DNA of 64,000 nucleotides from SZUA-22 sp963751695. GTDB lineage: Bacteria > Bacteroidota > Ignavibacteria > Ignavibacteriales > Melioribacteraceae. Below are positions 1 through 8,375 of this stretch, piece after piece (the first letter of the stretch is position 1; the number at the start of each line of letters is the position of its first letter). The stretch is from NCBI GenBank assembly GCA_963751695.1, contig CAVVVP010000005.1:310001-374000 (forward strand), in the 5' to 3' direction. The notes beneath the pieces were generated by a model, which was not told the DNA's origin, made no database searches, and saw only the letters and a program-made list of their open reading frames with translations. The translations under genes and the position numbers were made by a program.

Positions 1-736
1 TAATCATATTCAGAGTCTGATCTTGTGTTTTGGAATCGTAAAGGATCGTTCTAAAAATCAATGAGAAATGAATTCCATCAAGATCATATGGATACTCTGA
101 AGAAGGTGAAGCTCCTTTTTCCCCTAATACAATCCCTTGAGCATTCATTCCGGTATGTGATCCGATGTATCCAGCAAATGTTGGATTTACATGAGCAACC
201 CCATTACTTGGCTTATAAACAACAATGACAGGATATTCCTGAAGTTTTGCTTCCATCGTAAAATCCAGATTTCGGATATGGAATAGATCACCAGTTTCTG
301 TTGCATCACCCCATACAGCGACTCCACTACATGCGTACGATGAAATTACTGGAACCATATGGGCACGTATTAACTCTTCCATTGCAAGCTCTGATCCGTC
401 AGCTAATCCTTTCATCTCTTCAACAAATCTTTTGTCAATATAAGGTAGCATAGTTTTCCAAGCATTGTCAAGATTTTCATTACTGTACTTTTCATCATGT
501 GCCCGTGCCAGGCCCAAATAATTATTCATACACTTATGAACGGCTTCTTTTGTCGCTTTACCTAATTGATATCCCATTTCATATGGTGTTCCGCTTACTA
601 CAACTACGGGAATATTTTTTGCTTCATTTTTAACCTCAAAAACCGAAGCAGTTGTCTCTTCTGTGTTCTCTTTATTCTGCGAACAAGAAAGCCCAATAAA
701 TAGAATAAGAAGCGAGATAAAAATATTTCTAATCAT
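1..736 (-). CDS. C45-family autoproteolytic acyltransferase/hydrolase lipoprotein (partial, C-terminus beyond left edge)
   Basis: About 245 N-terminal residues are visible; the frame is open to base 1, so the C-terminus is lost. It starts at ATG 736. Residues 1-17 form a signal peptide ending in L-S-Cys18, a lipobox, so this is probably an outer-membrane or periplasmic lipoprotein. The body resembles the peptidase C45 / acyl-CoA:6-aminopenicillanate acyltransferase family (Ntn-hydrolase fold): an early G-T-P-Y-E-M-G-Y-Q-L-G segment, then Y-A-C-S-G-V-A-V-W-G. There Cys136 would be the nucleophile exposed by self-cleavage, followed by the conserved R-N-L-D-F. Members hydrolyse or transfer acyl groups on amides; the substrate here is unknown. 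A strong terminator separates it from the operon upstream, so it probably has its own promoter, which I could not find in the 23 bases between the terminator and its start. Confidence 0.75.
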   Translation of the reverse strand, partial: MIRNIFISLLILFIGLSCSQNKENTEETTASVFEVKNEAKNIPVVVVSGTPYEMGYQLGKATKEAVHKCMNNYLGLARAHDEKYSNENLDNAWKTMLPYIDKRFVEEMKGLADGSELAMEELIRAHMVPVISSYACSGVAVWGDATETGDLFHIRNLDFTMEAKLQEYPVIVVYKPSNGVAHVNPTFAGYIGSHTGMNAQGIVLGEKGASPSSEYPYDLDGIHFSLIFRTILYDSKTQDQTLNMI

Positions 737-759
737 CTTTCCCTCAGTGTTTTTATTAC

Positions 760-790
760 AAAAAAAACGGGATCTAATAATTAGATCCCG
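760..790 (-). terminator. Rho-independent terminator of the TonB-receptor/T9SS operon
   Basis: A perfect 10-bp stem (CGGGATCTAA at 768-777 pairing with TTAGATCCCG at 781-790) has a 3-base loop. On the minus strand it is followed by eight T (760-767). It lies 21 bases past the stop of the gene ending at 812 and closes the operon running from 8120. Confidence 0.92.
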
Positions 791-811
791 CATTTAAAAT
801 TTCTGATACTA

Positions 812-1957
812 TTATTTTATTAGCATCATTTTTCTAACTTGCATAAAGTTGTTAGCTTCGATTCTATAGAAATAAATTCCGGAAGTCATCTTAGTGGCAT
901 CCCATGTAACTTCGTGCAGTCCTGCACTCATTTCTCCATTAACCAGTTCTGAAACAACCTGTCCTAGAGCATTTACAACTGTCAATTTAACTTGAGAATT
1001 TACTGGTAACGCAAATTGGATATTTGTTGTAGGATTAAATGGGTTAGGATAGTTTGCCATAAGTTCGAATTCTGATGGAAGCGAAGTAACCTTATCTTCT
1101 ACACCTACTGCTCCACCTGTACTTCTAACAACAATATTATCAATCTCAAATTGATCGGTAGCTTCAGGTACTGATCCAATCATAGCAAATTGAGTAAAAG
1201 TTCCTGAAACTCTAGCATCTGGATCAGTTCCTTCAAGCAACCATATATCTTCTTCATCAGATAAGTCACCTTCCCAGATTTTCATTTTTAGTTGATCTTC
1301 ATAAAGATAGAATTTTACCCAGTATGGTATATTAAGTTCAACTTCAAAATCTTGAGTAGCAGCAAAATATGTCCAAGTGTCAGGATTTAAAAAGTCATAT
1401 TGTGCACCACCTTCTTCTACGCCAAGAACACGAGTAATTGCAATATCATTAGTTAAAGGGCTAATAAATACTTGATAAGCTCCTTCCTCTGTAGGATCGG
1501 AATCTGGGTAGGATTCTGATGTATCTCTTTGAATCATTCTTGTTGCGCATGAAAAGAATGTTGATGTGATTACTTTAAAATTCACATTGAACGTAATTTC
1601 AACATTCGGTGCACCTTTGCTTGAATCAACTAGAAGCATATGGCCTCTATCTGAATCAGCAGTATCAATTTCTGGACATCCATTTGACTGCATAACAACA
1701 GCACCAACAAAACTTGAGAAATTACCAGTTTGTAAAAATGCCGTACCATCCTCAGTTTGAGAAACTATAGCACCTGCAAGTCCATCACTTTCATCGTAGT
1801 ACATCCAGCCAACATCTACTAAGCAGCCAGGATCTGCGGCGGTATCTTCGAAGCGGTCTTCCCAAAGAATTTCTCCAACCTCCTGTGCAAATGCGAAACT
1901 GCTTATTAGAAGAAAAGCTCCTAAAAAAGCACCTATTGTTTTGTAATTAGTGTTCAT
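812..1957 (-). CDS. Secreted jelly-roll-like protein with T9SS type A sorting domain
   Basis: 381 residues. Signal peptide about 1-24, ending F-A-F-A-Q. Residues about 28-280 look like a concanavalin/LamG-type beta-sandwich: D-R-F-E-D near the start, alternating hydrophobic strands, and F-E-I-D-N-I-V-V-R closing the domain, a pattern common in LamG and 3-keto-disaccharide-hydrolase-like folds. From about residue 302 comes a classic type IX secretion sorting domain (NYPNPFNPTT, then S-G-I-Y-F-Y-R, ending K-M-M-L-I-K). It is therefore expected to cross the outer membrane through T9SS and be displayed on the surface. The ATG at 1957 has an AAGGAG site 7 bases upstream. It is the last gene of the TonB-receptor operon, so a role in binding the imported substrate is likely; a catalytic role cannot be excluded. 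Confidence 0.85.
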   Translation of the reverse strand: MNTNYKTIGAFLGAFLLISSFAFAQEVGEILWEDRFEDTAADPGCLVDVGWMYYDESDGLAGAIVSQTEDGTAFLQTGNFSSFVGAVVMQSNGCPEIDTADSDRGHMLLVDSSKGAPNVEITFNVNFKVITSTFFSCATRMIQRDTSESYPDSDPTEEGAYQVFISPLTNDIAITRVLGVEEGGAQYDFLNPDTWTYFAATQDFEVELNIPYWVKFYLYEDQLKMKIWEGDLSDEEDIWLLEGTDPDARVSGTFTQFAMIGSVPEATDQFEIDNIVVRSTGGAVGVEDKVTSLPSEFELMANYPNPFNPTTNIQFALPVNSQVKLTVVNALGQVVSELVNGEMSAGLHEVTWDATKMTSGIYFYRIEANNFMQVRKMMLIK

Positions 1958-1999
1958 ATTGACTCCTTGTGTTAATGAATAAAAAAGTTATAATTATTT

Positions 2000-3031
2000 T
2001 CAAAATGTAAAATTCAGACTTAATCTGTTTATGTTACCAAAAAATTCAGCGTTTGTGTATGCGTAATCTAGACTGGCTCCAAAATCGCCAAGTCCAAATT
2101 TAAAACCCAGACCAAAGCTGTAATTTTCAATATCGTAATTAAATTTATAACCCCCGCGGATTGCAAACATTTTTTTAAAGACTAATTCTGTTCCAACATG
2201 TATTCTCTCTGTATAATCAATTGGGTGAAGTAGATCTATAGCAGTATTCAATTCAAAGTTTTCATCGTTCTCGTTCCAAAATTTTAATATATCCATCGCC
2301 AATCCAACTCTTATTGTGAGAGGCATTTGAAATTCTTCAGTCCAATATTTCATATTTGATGAATAATTCTGAAATGCAACGCCTAGAACCAGATCTTTAT
2401 AACCTATATTATAAAATGCACCGAAATCAAAACCCCAATGATCGAGTTTCCACTGCCTATCTTCTCTTGTATAAACGGTTCCAGAGTCGGTTTCTACACT
2501 TGAGACCGCAATTGGAACGCTTCCTAAATCTTCATGAACATATTTAATATTTAATCCAACAGAAAAGAGTTCATTAACTGGGAAAGCATACGCTAATCCG
2601 ACAGAATAATCCTGTACATTAATATCCCCTGTAGTAATGAACCCTCTTTCGTCAACACTTTTATCAACCCTTTGAGTTCCAATTATTTCACCATAATCCA
2701 TGTAAATAAGATCCAATGCAACGGTCCCATATTGTCCAAAACTGTAAGCAGCACCTAATCCATATAATTGCGTGTCGGCCAGCCAACTCACATGATTGAT
2801 TACTATTCCAAAATTATCCACAGTTGTAAGTGAAGCTGGATTATAGAAAACACTCTGAACTCCATTAACTGAAGCAACACTAGCGTTTCCCATCGCACTT
2901 TCACGGGCACCCAGACTAATAGCAAGATAAGTCATTCCACTCTGCGCAGTTTTTTTCATTTGCGCATAGTTACTCTCCATTAATGAGAGAAGAACAACCA
3001 GAATTATCATTGAAAAGTATCTTACTTTCAT
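2000..3031 (-). CDS. PorV/PorQ-family outer-membrane barrel protein
   Basis: 343 residues with a signal peptide (1-23, cleavage after N-Y-A). The mature start (G-M-T-Y-L-A-I-S-L-G-A-R-E-S-A-M-G) and the following V-F-Y-N-P-A-S-L are the hallmark of the PorV/PorQ (UPF0164-like) family. The rest is alternating amphipathic strands ending in an aromatic (L-N-F-T-F), as in FadL-like 14-stranded barrels. PorV is the T9SS shuttle that takes cargo from the translocon to the attachment complex. Genomes of this group carry many paralogues, and this one sits between two genes for T9SS-type secreted proteins, so it may be their dedicated partner (inference). GGAG lies 8 bases before the ATG. Gaps to its neighbours are 21 and 42 bases, consistent with one transcript. 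Confidence 0.85.
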   Translation of the reverse strand: MKVRYFSMIILVVLLSLMESNYAQMKKTAQSGMTYLAISLGARESAMGNASVASVNGVQSVFYNPASLTTVDNFGIVINHVSWLADTQLYGLGAAYSFGQYGTVALDLIYMDYGEIIGTQRVDKSVDERGFITTGDINVQDYSVGLAYAFPVNELFSVGLNIKYVHEDLGSVPIAVSSVETDSGTVYTREDRQWKLDHWGFDFGAFYNIGYKDLVLGVAFQNYSSNMKYWTEEFQMPLTIRVGLAMDILKFWNENDENFELNTAIDLLHPIDYTERIHVGTELVFKKMFAIRGGYKFNYDIENYSFGLGFKFGLGDFGASLDYAYTNAEFFGNINRLSLNFTF

Positions 3032-3052
3032 AATTTACTCCAAAAATTTGAA

Positions 3053-5119
3053 TTACCTAATGATAACAAATTTACCTACCGTTGAACCAAGTGCATTTCC
3101 ATCTAAGTCCCATCCTTCGACATAATATATATAAACACCACTTTTAATGTTTTGCCAGCTTTCGGTAATTTGATACCATTCCTCATCAGCAGACTCAGCA
3201 ACAGAATTGGGATTATCCGGATTAGGATGAGGAATCGTAGCAACAAGATCACCTGCCATTGTAAATACACGTATAATTGCTTTTGCAGGCAATCCCACAA
3301 ACATTAATTTATCTTCCAAACGTGGTACATCATTATAATCTTCGATAACAGTTCCACCATACGATAATCCTTGAACATGGTAAGGATTTGGGACTACATA
3401 TACCTCATCCAGGCTTGAAGAAGCTCCCAGAAATGGTGAGGCACCTGTCACAAAGTTTCTATTGTAATATCTACTTGACTCTAAAGACTGCCCAGGAAAT
3501 AAGCCAGTCGTATTTTGTGATCCGTCATCATAAGCAGTTATACTATAGTAATATTTTTTACCTCGTTCAACATTTCTGTCAACGTAAAATGTAGAATCAT
3601 CTTCTATAGTTGCTATCAGGTTGTATATGTTTGTGTAAATACCCTCTGCACGATAAATTCTATATCCAGCAAAATCTAATTCTTTTGTTTGCCAATCAAC
3701 CGCATCTGCAACAGATTCCCAACTGAGTTCAATTTTTCCTGGTCCAGATCCGATGAAAACATTATCTGGTGCAGGTGGTGGTGTGGGAAGATTTTCTAAA
3801 CCTAAAGCCCATGCATATTCAGCTCTGCTAGCATGCATTAGTAGCGAATCTCTTCCCGTACCTATTAGAGCATTCTTAGCAGCATCGCCAGTAAGACCTT
3901 CATATTCTAGCTCACCATTTAACCAATCTCTTCCAGCTTCAATTGCCAATTTTTGTGAAATTGAACCGACAGCTTCATATAATACTATGCTAATGCTTTC
4001 TCCGAAATTTAAATCGTAAGGACCAAAAGATAAAAGTCCTATTGGTTCGATTACATAAGAATCATAAGGATTTGGGGCTGCACCTTCAGTACCGTTACGA
4101 AAAGAAAGAGAATCAATCATTTCTGCATACATATCAATTTCTGAGCTACCTTTTCCATAAGACTTAAAATTATTTCTTGGTTTAATATTTACGATTGATG
4201 GCTGACTTCTATCATCCGATGGATCTGTAGGTGATGTATCTGCATGAAGAATACCAATTCCGGGGAATTGGGGTGATAAAAATTCTCCAGTCGACTTATC
4301 AGGATCACCAACATCATCACCGACATAGTAATTATCATCAGCTCTTCCATCATACACATAATATAATCCTCGGAGAGTATCCCCTGGATTATTACCATAG
4401 TAAACTGACCAGTCATCATTCTGTCGAACTAACTCATGACCTCTATCACCACCAGGAAGTAAATAAAACTGGAATCCAAAATAAACGCCAGTTAAATTTT
4501 GATCTGGTAACTCAACAGCACTATTAGAATTAATATTTCCATTATTTGTAAAAGTATATTCCTTTATAATATAACTATTGTGATTTTGGTTGGCTAATGC
4601 ATAGCTTACCATTTCAACTTGCACACCAACATTTGTAGCAAATTTTGTTTCGATTCTCTCATCAGAAGGTATTGTAGATGATTTTGTACTCGAAGAACGA
4701 GTATCCAGAAAGCGTTCTTCTAAATTGCCGTTAACAATTACATTCGGAAGTCGATTGCGTACCCTTTTTTTATTCGAAATAGTTTTAACAAATTCGCGTG
4801 CTTCATCATTTTCAAATCCACCTTGAGAGACATGGCGTGTATGAAATGTGCCAAGTGAATCATACCAATCGGAGACTCCGATCCATAGACCTAAGCCAGC
4901 TAAATTTTTGCGTGTCATCAGTCGAAAATCACCGCCTGGATAAGTCATTTGATCTTGTAAAGGAGCATAGTTAGGAATAGATCCAGCAGGAAACATAGTC
5001 TCCCATAATTTCCCAATTTCATGACTTTTGGTCTCAGTAGTTTGAGCATAACTACTATTGATGAGGATACCAAGAAAAAGAGCAGTAATAACTAATACGC
5101 TTGGTTTCATAAATTTCAT
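3053..5119 (-). CDS. Large secreted fibronectin type III protein with T9SS-type C-terminus
   Basis: 688 residues from the start chosen here. An in-frame ATG at 5155 exists, but a strong GGAGG (5125-5129) lies 5 bases before the ATG at 5119, whose product begins M-K-F-M-K-P-S and leads straight into a signal peptide ending S-Y-A-Q. The long central part (about 30-450) has no domain I recognise. About 455-560 fits a fibronectin type III module (P-P-A-P-D-N-V, then Y-R-I-Y-R and Y-Y-S-I-T-A-Y). The last 100 residues (V-V-P-N-P-Y, F-T-M-A-G-D-L-V, S-G-V-Y-I-Y-Y, ending K-F-V-I-I-R) form a divergent T9SS sorting domain. It follows the TonB receptor by 63 bases at this start. In this position other Bacteroidota encode SusD; it may be the surface ligand-binding partner of the receptor (inference). 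Confidence 0.82.
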   Translation of the reverse strand: MKFMKPSVLVITALFLGILINSSYAQTTETKSHEIGKLWETMFPAGSIPNYAPLQDQMTYPGGDFRLMTRKNLAGLGLWIGVSDWYDSLGTFHTRHVSQGGFENDEAREFVKTISNKKRVRNRLPNVIVNGNLEERFLDTRSSSTKSSTIPSDERIETKFATNVGVQVEMVSYALANQNHNSYIIKEYTFTNNGNINSNSAVELPDQNLTGVYFGFQFYLLPGGDRGHELVRQNDDWSVYYGNNPGDTLRGLYYVYDGRADDNYYVGDDVGDPDKSTGEFLSPQFPGIGILHADTSPTDPSDDRSQPSIVNIKPRNNFKSYGKGSSEIDMYAEMIDSLSFRNGTEGAAPNPYDSYVIEPIGLLSFGPYDLNFGESISIVLYEAVGSISQKLAIEAGRDWLNGELEYEGLTGDAAKNALIGTGRDSLLMHASRAEYAWALGLENLPTPPPAPDNVFIGSGPGKIELSWESVADAVDWQTKELDFAGYRIYRAEGIYTNIYNLIATIEDDSTFYVDRNVERGKKYYYSITAYDDGSQNTTGLFPGQSLESSRYYNRNFVTGASPFLGASSSLDEVYVVPNPYHVQGLSYGGTVIEDYNDVPRLEDKLMFVGLPAKAIIRVFTMAGDLVATIPHPNPDNPNSVAESADEEWYQITESWQNIKSGVYIYYVEGWDLDGNALGSTVGKFVIIR

Positions 5120-5124
5120 TAATT

Positions 5125-5129
5125 CCTCC
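5125..5129 (-). promoter_or_regulatory. Shine-Dalgarno GGAGG that fixes the start of the fibronectin protein
   Basis: GGAGG on the minus strand lies 5 bases before the ATG at 5119. It sits inside the longer reading frame from 5155, so the downstream ATG is the preferred initiator. Confidence 0.75.
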
Positions 5130-5182
5130 GAATTAATTCTATTTTTTAATTTCATTTTTCATTTTTAAAAACATAGGTTCAT

Positions 5183-5842
5183 TTACATATTAAATCTAAA
5201 ACCTAGAATGTAAGTTCTATATTGTCCGGAATAAAGGACATCATTTTCGGTTCTTAAAATCAATGGATTTGAAACGTCTTCAGATCCAACTCTATCAGTT
5301 TTTCCATTTGCATACAAATCATCATAATAATCCTTTGTATTAGGAATAGATGATCTATATTTACTAACCACTAGATTACTGATATCTAGATAGATTTGCA
5401 TATTTCCCAAAGTGCTAATACTAAAATCTCTACTAATTCTTAAGTTTGAACTAAAATATGGGATTGTATAAAATCTTACTTCTGGATGCTGGTCCCTAAA
5501 AGTTCCATCCGGATGCTCAGTTAATTGTGAACCTCTGTAAAATAAGCCAAGACTTAGACCAGTTTTATGCAAAATTGGATAGTCCCAAATACGCGGACCC
5601 CAATTTACTGGAGATCTAACTGTTATAACACCTCTAGCGTATGGAGTAATTTCAGAAATGACAGGGCGAGGTACACCTCTTAATTCACCATCTATGCCTA
5701 TAGAAGGATTATCAGTTATAATTGGTATCTGACTAATATTTGGGACACTTAAATCACTTACACTTTTTTGGGTAAAATTTGAAATTAATAAAACCAGTAA
5801 CCCACTGGCCATAGGATCTTCTGAATTCAATATCAATTCCAC
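5183..5842 (-). CDS. TonB-dependent receptor, C-terminal barrel fragment (frameshifted from the gene starting at 8120)
   Basis: This frame continues the beta-barrel of the receptor that starts at 8120. Only residues from about N-F-T-Q-K-S onward (about 195) are real receptor sequence; the first 22 or so are the shadow of the other frame. The segment shows alternating barrel strands (for example R-F-Y-T-I-P-Y-F, M-Q-I-Y-L-D-I-S-N-L-V and a terminal Y-R-T-Y-I-L-G-F-R-F-N-M strand). L-D-I-S-N-L-V is typical of the last strands of SusC-like receptors. The two frames join at 5764-5780, and one extra base accounts for the break. No ribosome site precedes the ATG at 5842, so it is unlikely to be translated on its own. 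The next gene starts only 63 bases further on. Confidence 0.8.
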   Translation of the reverse strand: MELILNSEDPMASGLLVLLISNFTQKSVSDLSVPNISQIPIITDNPSIGIDGELRGVPRPVISEITPYARGVITVRSPVNWGPRIWDYPILHKTGLSLGLFYRGSQLTEHPDGTFRDQHPEVRFYTIPYFSSNLRISRDFSISTLGNMQIYLDISNLVVSKYRSSIPNTKDYYDDLYANGKTDRVGSEDVSNPLILRTENDVLYSGQYRTYILGFRFNM

Positions 5843-8120
5843 GAATCTCTCTGTTTTCTCTCTGAACAGCTGATTCAGTAACTATACTTTGATCTGAGTG
5901 CGCATAAACAATTCCACTTTCCACATCTGAATAATCTTTGTAAAATGCACCTATATGAAATTGAAAAAGGTCATAAACATTTTGATCATAACCCAATTCA
6001 TAATTTATTGAGGTTTGAAAATCTAAAGTTGGATCACCTAACCATTGCAATCTATTACCAACAGCAGCTGTAGAAAAGTACATTGCTTCAGGCTGAGGCA
6101 TCTGAACGAAATGTCCATAATTAAAATATACCTTACTATTTGTAGTAATTGGAAATGAGATACCGACTCTAGGACTAACATGCATTTTAGGATCAGGATC
6201 AATAGTTGGAAATGTCCCAGCTAAAAATGCATTTACAGTTTCTAAATTGGTTCCGTATTCAAGTGTTCTTTGCACATCAGGATGAGATCCATTTGCACTA
6301 TAGTAATCAAAACGTATTCCAACATTTGCTATCATTCCCATGAATTCAATTTTATCTTGGACATAAGCGTTAAACTGTATCGGAGAAACATCAGCTTGCC
6401 ATAAGAATTGTTGATCAATATTGTCATCATGATAATGATTTCTATTCTGAAAAATATTTGTCATTCTAAATCCAATTCCAACTTTAAGTTCATGGGCTGG
6501 ATGAAACTGATTTACCATTGCTGCTTTGATATCTATTCTCTCTGTATAAGAATCATCGGTCGTATTTGCACGGCCGAACATCCTAAATCCACTAACATCA
6601 TCCGGATAACCCAAGTTCACCGGAATATGTCCAGATTGAGGATCGTAGTATAATCTTCCATTGAAATATCTTCCAGCAGATTCTGGAGATTGCGCAAATT
6701 TATCAGACTTCCAGCTTGATTTGTAATAATTTGCGTCAGCTTCAATATAGAGTGTTGGTTTAACAATTTGCATTAAATGTGCACCAAACAAGTTTACTGC
6801 ATTATCGACATATGGCTTATTAAAGAAGTAAAACGGATCAGAATTTCCTCCATCATAAGATAGTTTTACTTCTTGACTCCAACTACTATTAGCGTCGTCG
6901 CTTGAGACTGTATTGACAGTAGTATTAAGAGCCGATAATGTTAAAGTAGTATTATTTCCAAACCTATTAATAAATTTTAACATGTAGCCAATCTCTTCGT
7001 AAAAATCTTTTGGCTGAGGATACGTATATGGACGATTTATATATTTAAAACCAGCCAATATATTTAAATCCCAAGGTAAAAAGTTTATGCCTCCACTAAC
7101 AGATAGGTCTATGTTGTGTCCGGTCTGGTTGCCATATTCGACGGGTCTATGTCTCCAGTTCCATAATTCTCTTGCTTCTTCAGGTGTTAAATCATTATCA
7201 GGATTACTATCATTCAATAATAGTTCAGAATAGGCATTCCACCCTATCCATTTAATAGTATCTGGAGTAATTCCTTCATATCGAACTAGTTGTGATGGAT
7301 TATCTGCGTTCTCACCATCGTAAAGTCGATATTGCCAAAATTTAGAGGGATCGTATCTATCTGCACCATCATGTCTATATCCTGCGGGTTCAAATTGATA
7401 ATCAACCGAAGCATGAAATTTATCTTCTGGAGTTTTAGTTACTATATTAACAATACCAGATCTTGCTTCACCGTATTCAGCATTATATCCACCTCGCAAA
7501 ACTTTTATTTCCTGAATACTATTTTTATTAACGGGAAATGAAACTTTACCGGCTTTTGTATCAGCTGTGGAATAACCATCTACCAGTACATTGGTTTCAT
7601 TACTCGATCCTTCGCGAATTAAAATTTCTCCTTCAATCAAATTACCAGTAACACCAGCTTGCAAACCAACCAAATCTTCAACTCTACTTGCAAAAGGTAA
7701 GTTGTTAATCTCTGTAGCTTGAAGGTTAGTTTCAGAAGCAGAGACATCTAATCTTACCTCATCACGCTCAGCAGTAACAATAACTTCAGCACTTTGGATA
7801 TCAGATGGCCTCATGTCAAAATCGACAATAATTGTTCTACCCACTTCTACTCGAACATTGGTTTGGATAATTGTCTCATATCCAATCATACTGGCTCTAA
7901 CATTATACTCACCAGAATTTACACCTAAAATTAAATAGGTCCCATCAATTCCAGTTGCAGCACCTAATGATGTACCTTGAATTATAACATTTACTCCAAT
8001 CAAAGGTTCACCAGTACTAGCATCTGTAATGGTTCCTCGGATCTTTCCAGTGGTTGCAGCAAAAAGTGAGATGTGAGAGAGTAAAAGTAGTAGAAAGAGA
8101 TTAGTAAATAAACGCTTCAT
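5754..8120 (-). CDS. SusC-like TonB-dependent receptor, N-terminal four fifths (frameshifted)
   Basis: 788 residues before a premature stop at 5754. Signal peptide 1-21. Residues about 24-110 are a carboxypeptidase-regulatory-like domain (G-K-I-R-G-T-I-T-D, G-V-N-V-I-I-Q-G-T, G-E-Y-N-V-R-A-S-M-I-G-Y). Residues about 120-235 are the plug, with N-V-L-V-D-G-Y and the S-I-Q-E-I-K-V-L-R-G-G-Y-N-A-E-Y-G motif. The barrel follows. Its 3' end is out of frame with the C-terminal fragment 5183-5842; together they would give about 975 residues, normal for the family. The receptor should import glycan fragments across the outer membrane with TonB energy. No SusD follows; a fibronectin protein, a PorV-type barrel and a T9SS cargo do. 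GGAG lies 8 bases before the ATG, and a LacI-type palindrome lies 175 bases upstream. Confidence 0.92.
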   Translation of the reverse strand: MKRLFTNLFLLLLLSHISLFAATTGKIRGTITDASTGEPLIGVNVIIQGTSLGAATGIDGTYLILGVNSGEYNVRASMIGYETIIQTNVRVEVGRTIIVDFDMRPSDIQSAEVIVTAERDEVRLDVSASETNLQATEINNLPFASRVEDLVGLQAGVTGNLIEGEILIREGSSNETNVLVDGYSTADTKAGKVSFPVNKNSIQEIKVLRGGYNAEYGEARSGIVNIVTKTPEDKFHASVDYQFEPAGYRHDGADRYDPSKFWQYRLYDGENADNPSQLVRYEGITPDTIKWIGWNAYSELLLNDSNPDNDLTPEEARELWNWRHRPVEYGNQTGHNIDLSVSGGINFLPWDLNILAGFKYINRPYTYPQPKDFYEEIGYMLKFINRFGNNTTLTLSALNTTVNTVSSDDANSSWSQEVKLSYDGGNSDPFYFFNKPYVDNAVNLFGAHLMQIVKPTLYIEADANYYKSSWKSDKFAQSPESAGRYFNGRLYYDPQSGHIPVNLGYPDDVSGFRMFGRANTTDDSYTERIDIKAAMVNQFHPAHELKVGIGFRMTNIFQNRNHYHDDNIDQQFLWQADVSPIQFNAYVQDKIEFMGMIANVGIRFDYYSANGSHPDVQRTLEYGTNLETVNAFLAGTFPTIDPDPKMHVSPRVGISFPITTNSKVYFNYGHFVQMPQPEAMYFSTAAVGNRLQWLGDPTLDFQTSINYELGYDQNVYDLFQFHIGAFYKDYSDVESGIVYAHSDQSIVTESAVQRENREIRGIDIEFRRSYGQWVTGFINFKFYPKKCK

Positions 8121-8163
8121 AAGATTCTCCTATGTAGAATGAAACGATATTTTAAAAAGTTTC

Positions 8164-8176
8164 GATCAGATTGATC
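8164..8176. repeat. Small inverted repeat in the TonB-receptor leader
   Basis: GATCA-GAT-TGATC, a perfect 5-bp inverted repeat with a 3-base centre, lies 44-56 bases before the receptor start codon. It could be a minor operator half-pair or chance; no matching second copy was found nearby. Confidence 0.25.
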
Positions 8177-8294
8177 TAATGTAAAACAACTATGAATCGT
8201 ATTTGAGCGGAAAACTTCACTTGAAGATCTAGAAGTCGTAAAATTTGTCTTCAAATATTTATATCCTTAAAAAATTTAAGAAAATATAAACTGT

Positions 8295-8306
8295 GCAAAC
8301 GATTGC
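8295..8306. promoter_or_regulatory. LacI-family-type operator upstream of the TonB-receptor operon
   Basis: GCAAACGATTGC is a near-palindrome (10 of 12 positions symmetric) around a central CG, the form typical of LacI/GalR-family sites. It lies in the 255-base gap upstream of the receptor, 175 bases before its ATG. It resembles the perfect palindrome ACAAACGTTTGT in front of the upstream operon. No LacI-type regulator gene is in the window. I did not find a convincing promoter beside this copy, so the assignment rests on the shared motif. Confidence 0.5.
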
Positions 8307-8375
8307 CTTTCGATTTGTAATTTAAGTAAAGCTTCTAATTTTTGCAAATTATTTTTAGTTCAAGATTAAATAGTA

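Noticed and set aside
4231..4527. A His-rich plus-strand reading frame of 98 codons
   Set aside because: It lies wholly opposite the fibronectin-protein gene and reflects the reverse reading of Asp/Tyr-rich codons; it has no ribosome site or family.
5764..5770. Possible programmed -1 frameshift on A-AAA-AAG in the TonB receptor
   Set aside because: The heptamer is in register, but a -1 slip leads at once to a TAA; the continuing barrel needs a +1 shift, so an indel is more likely.
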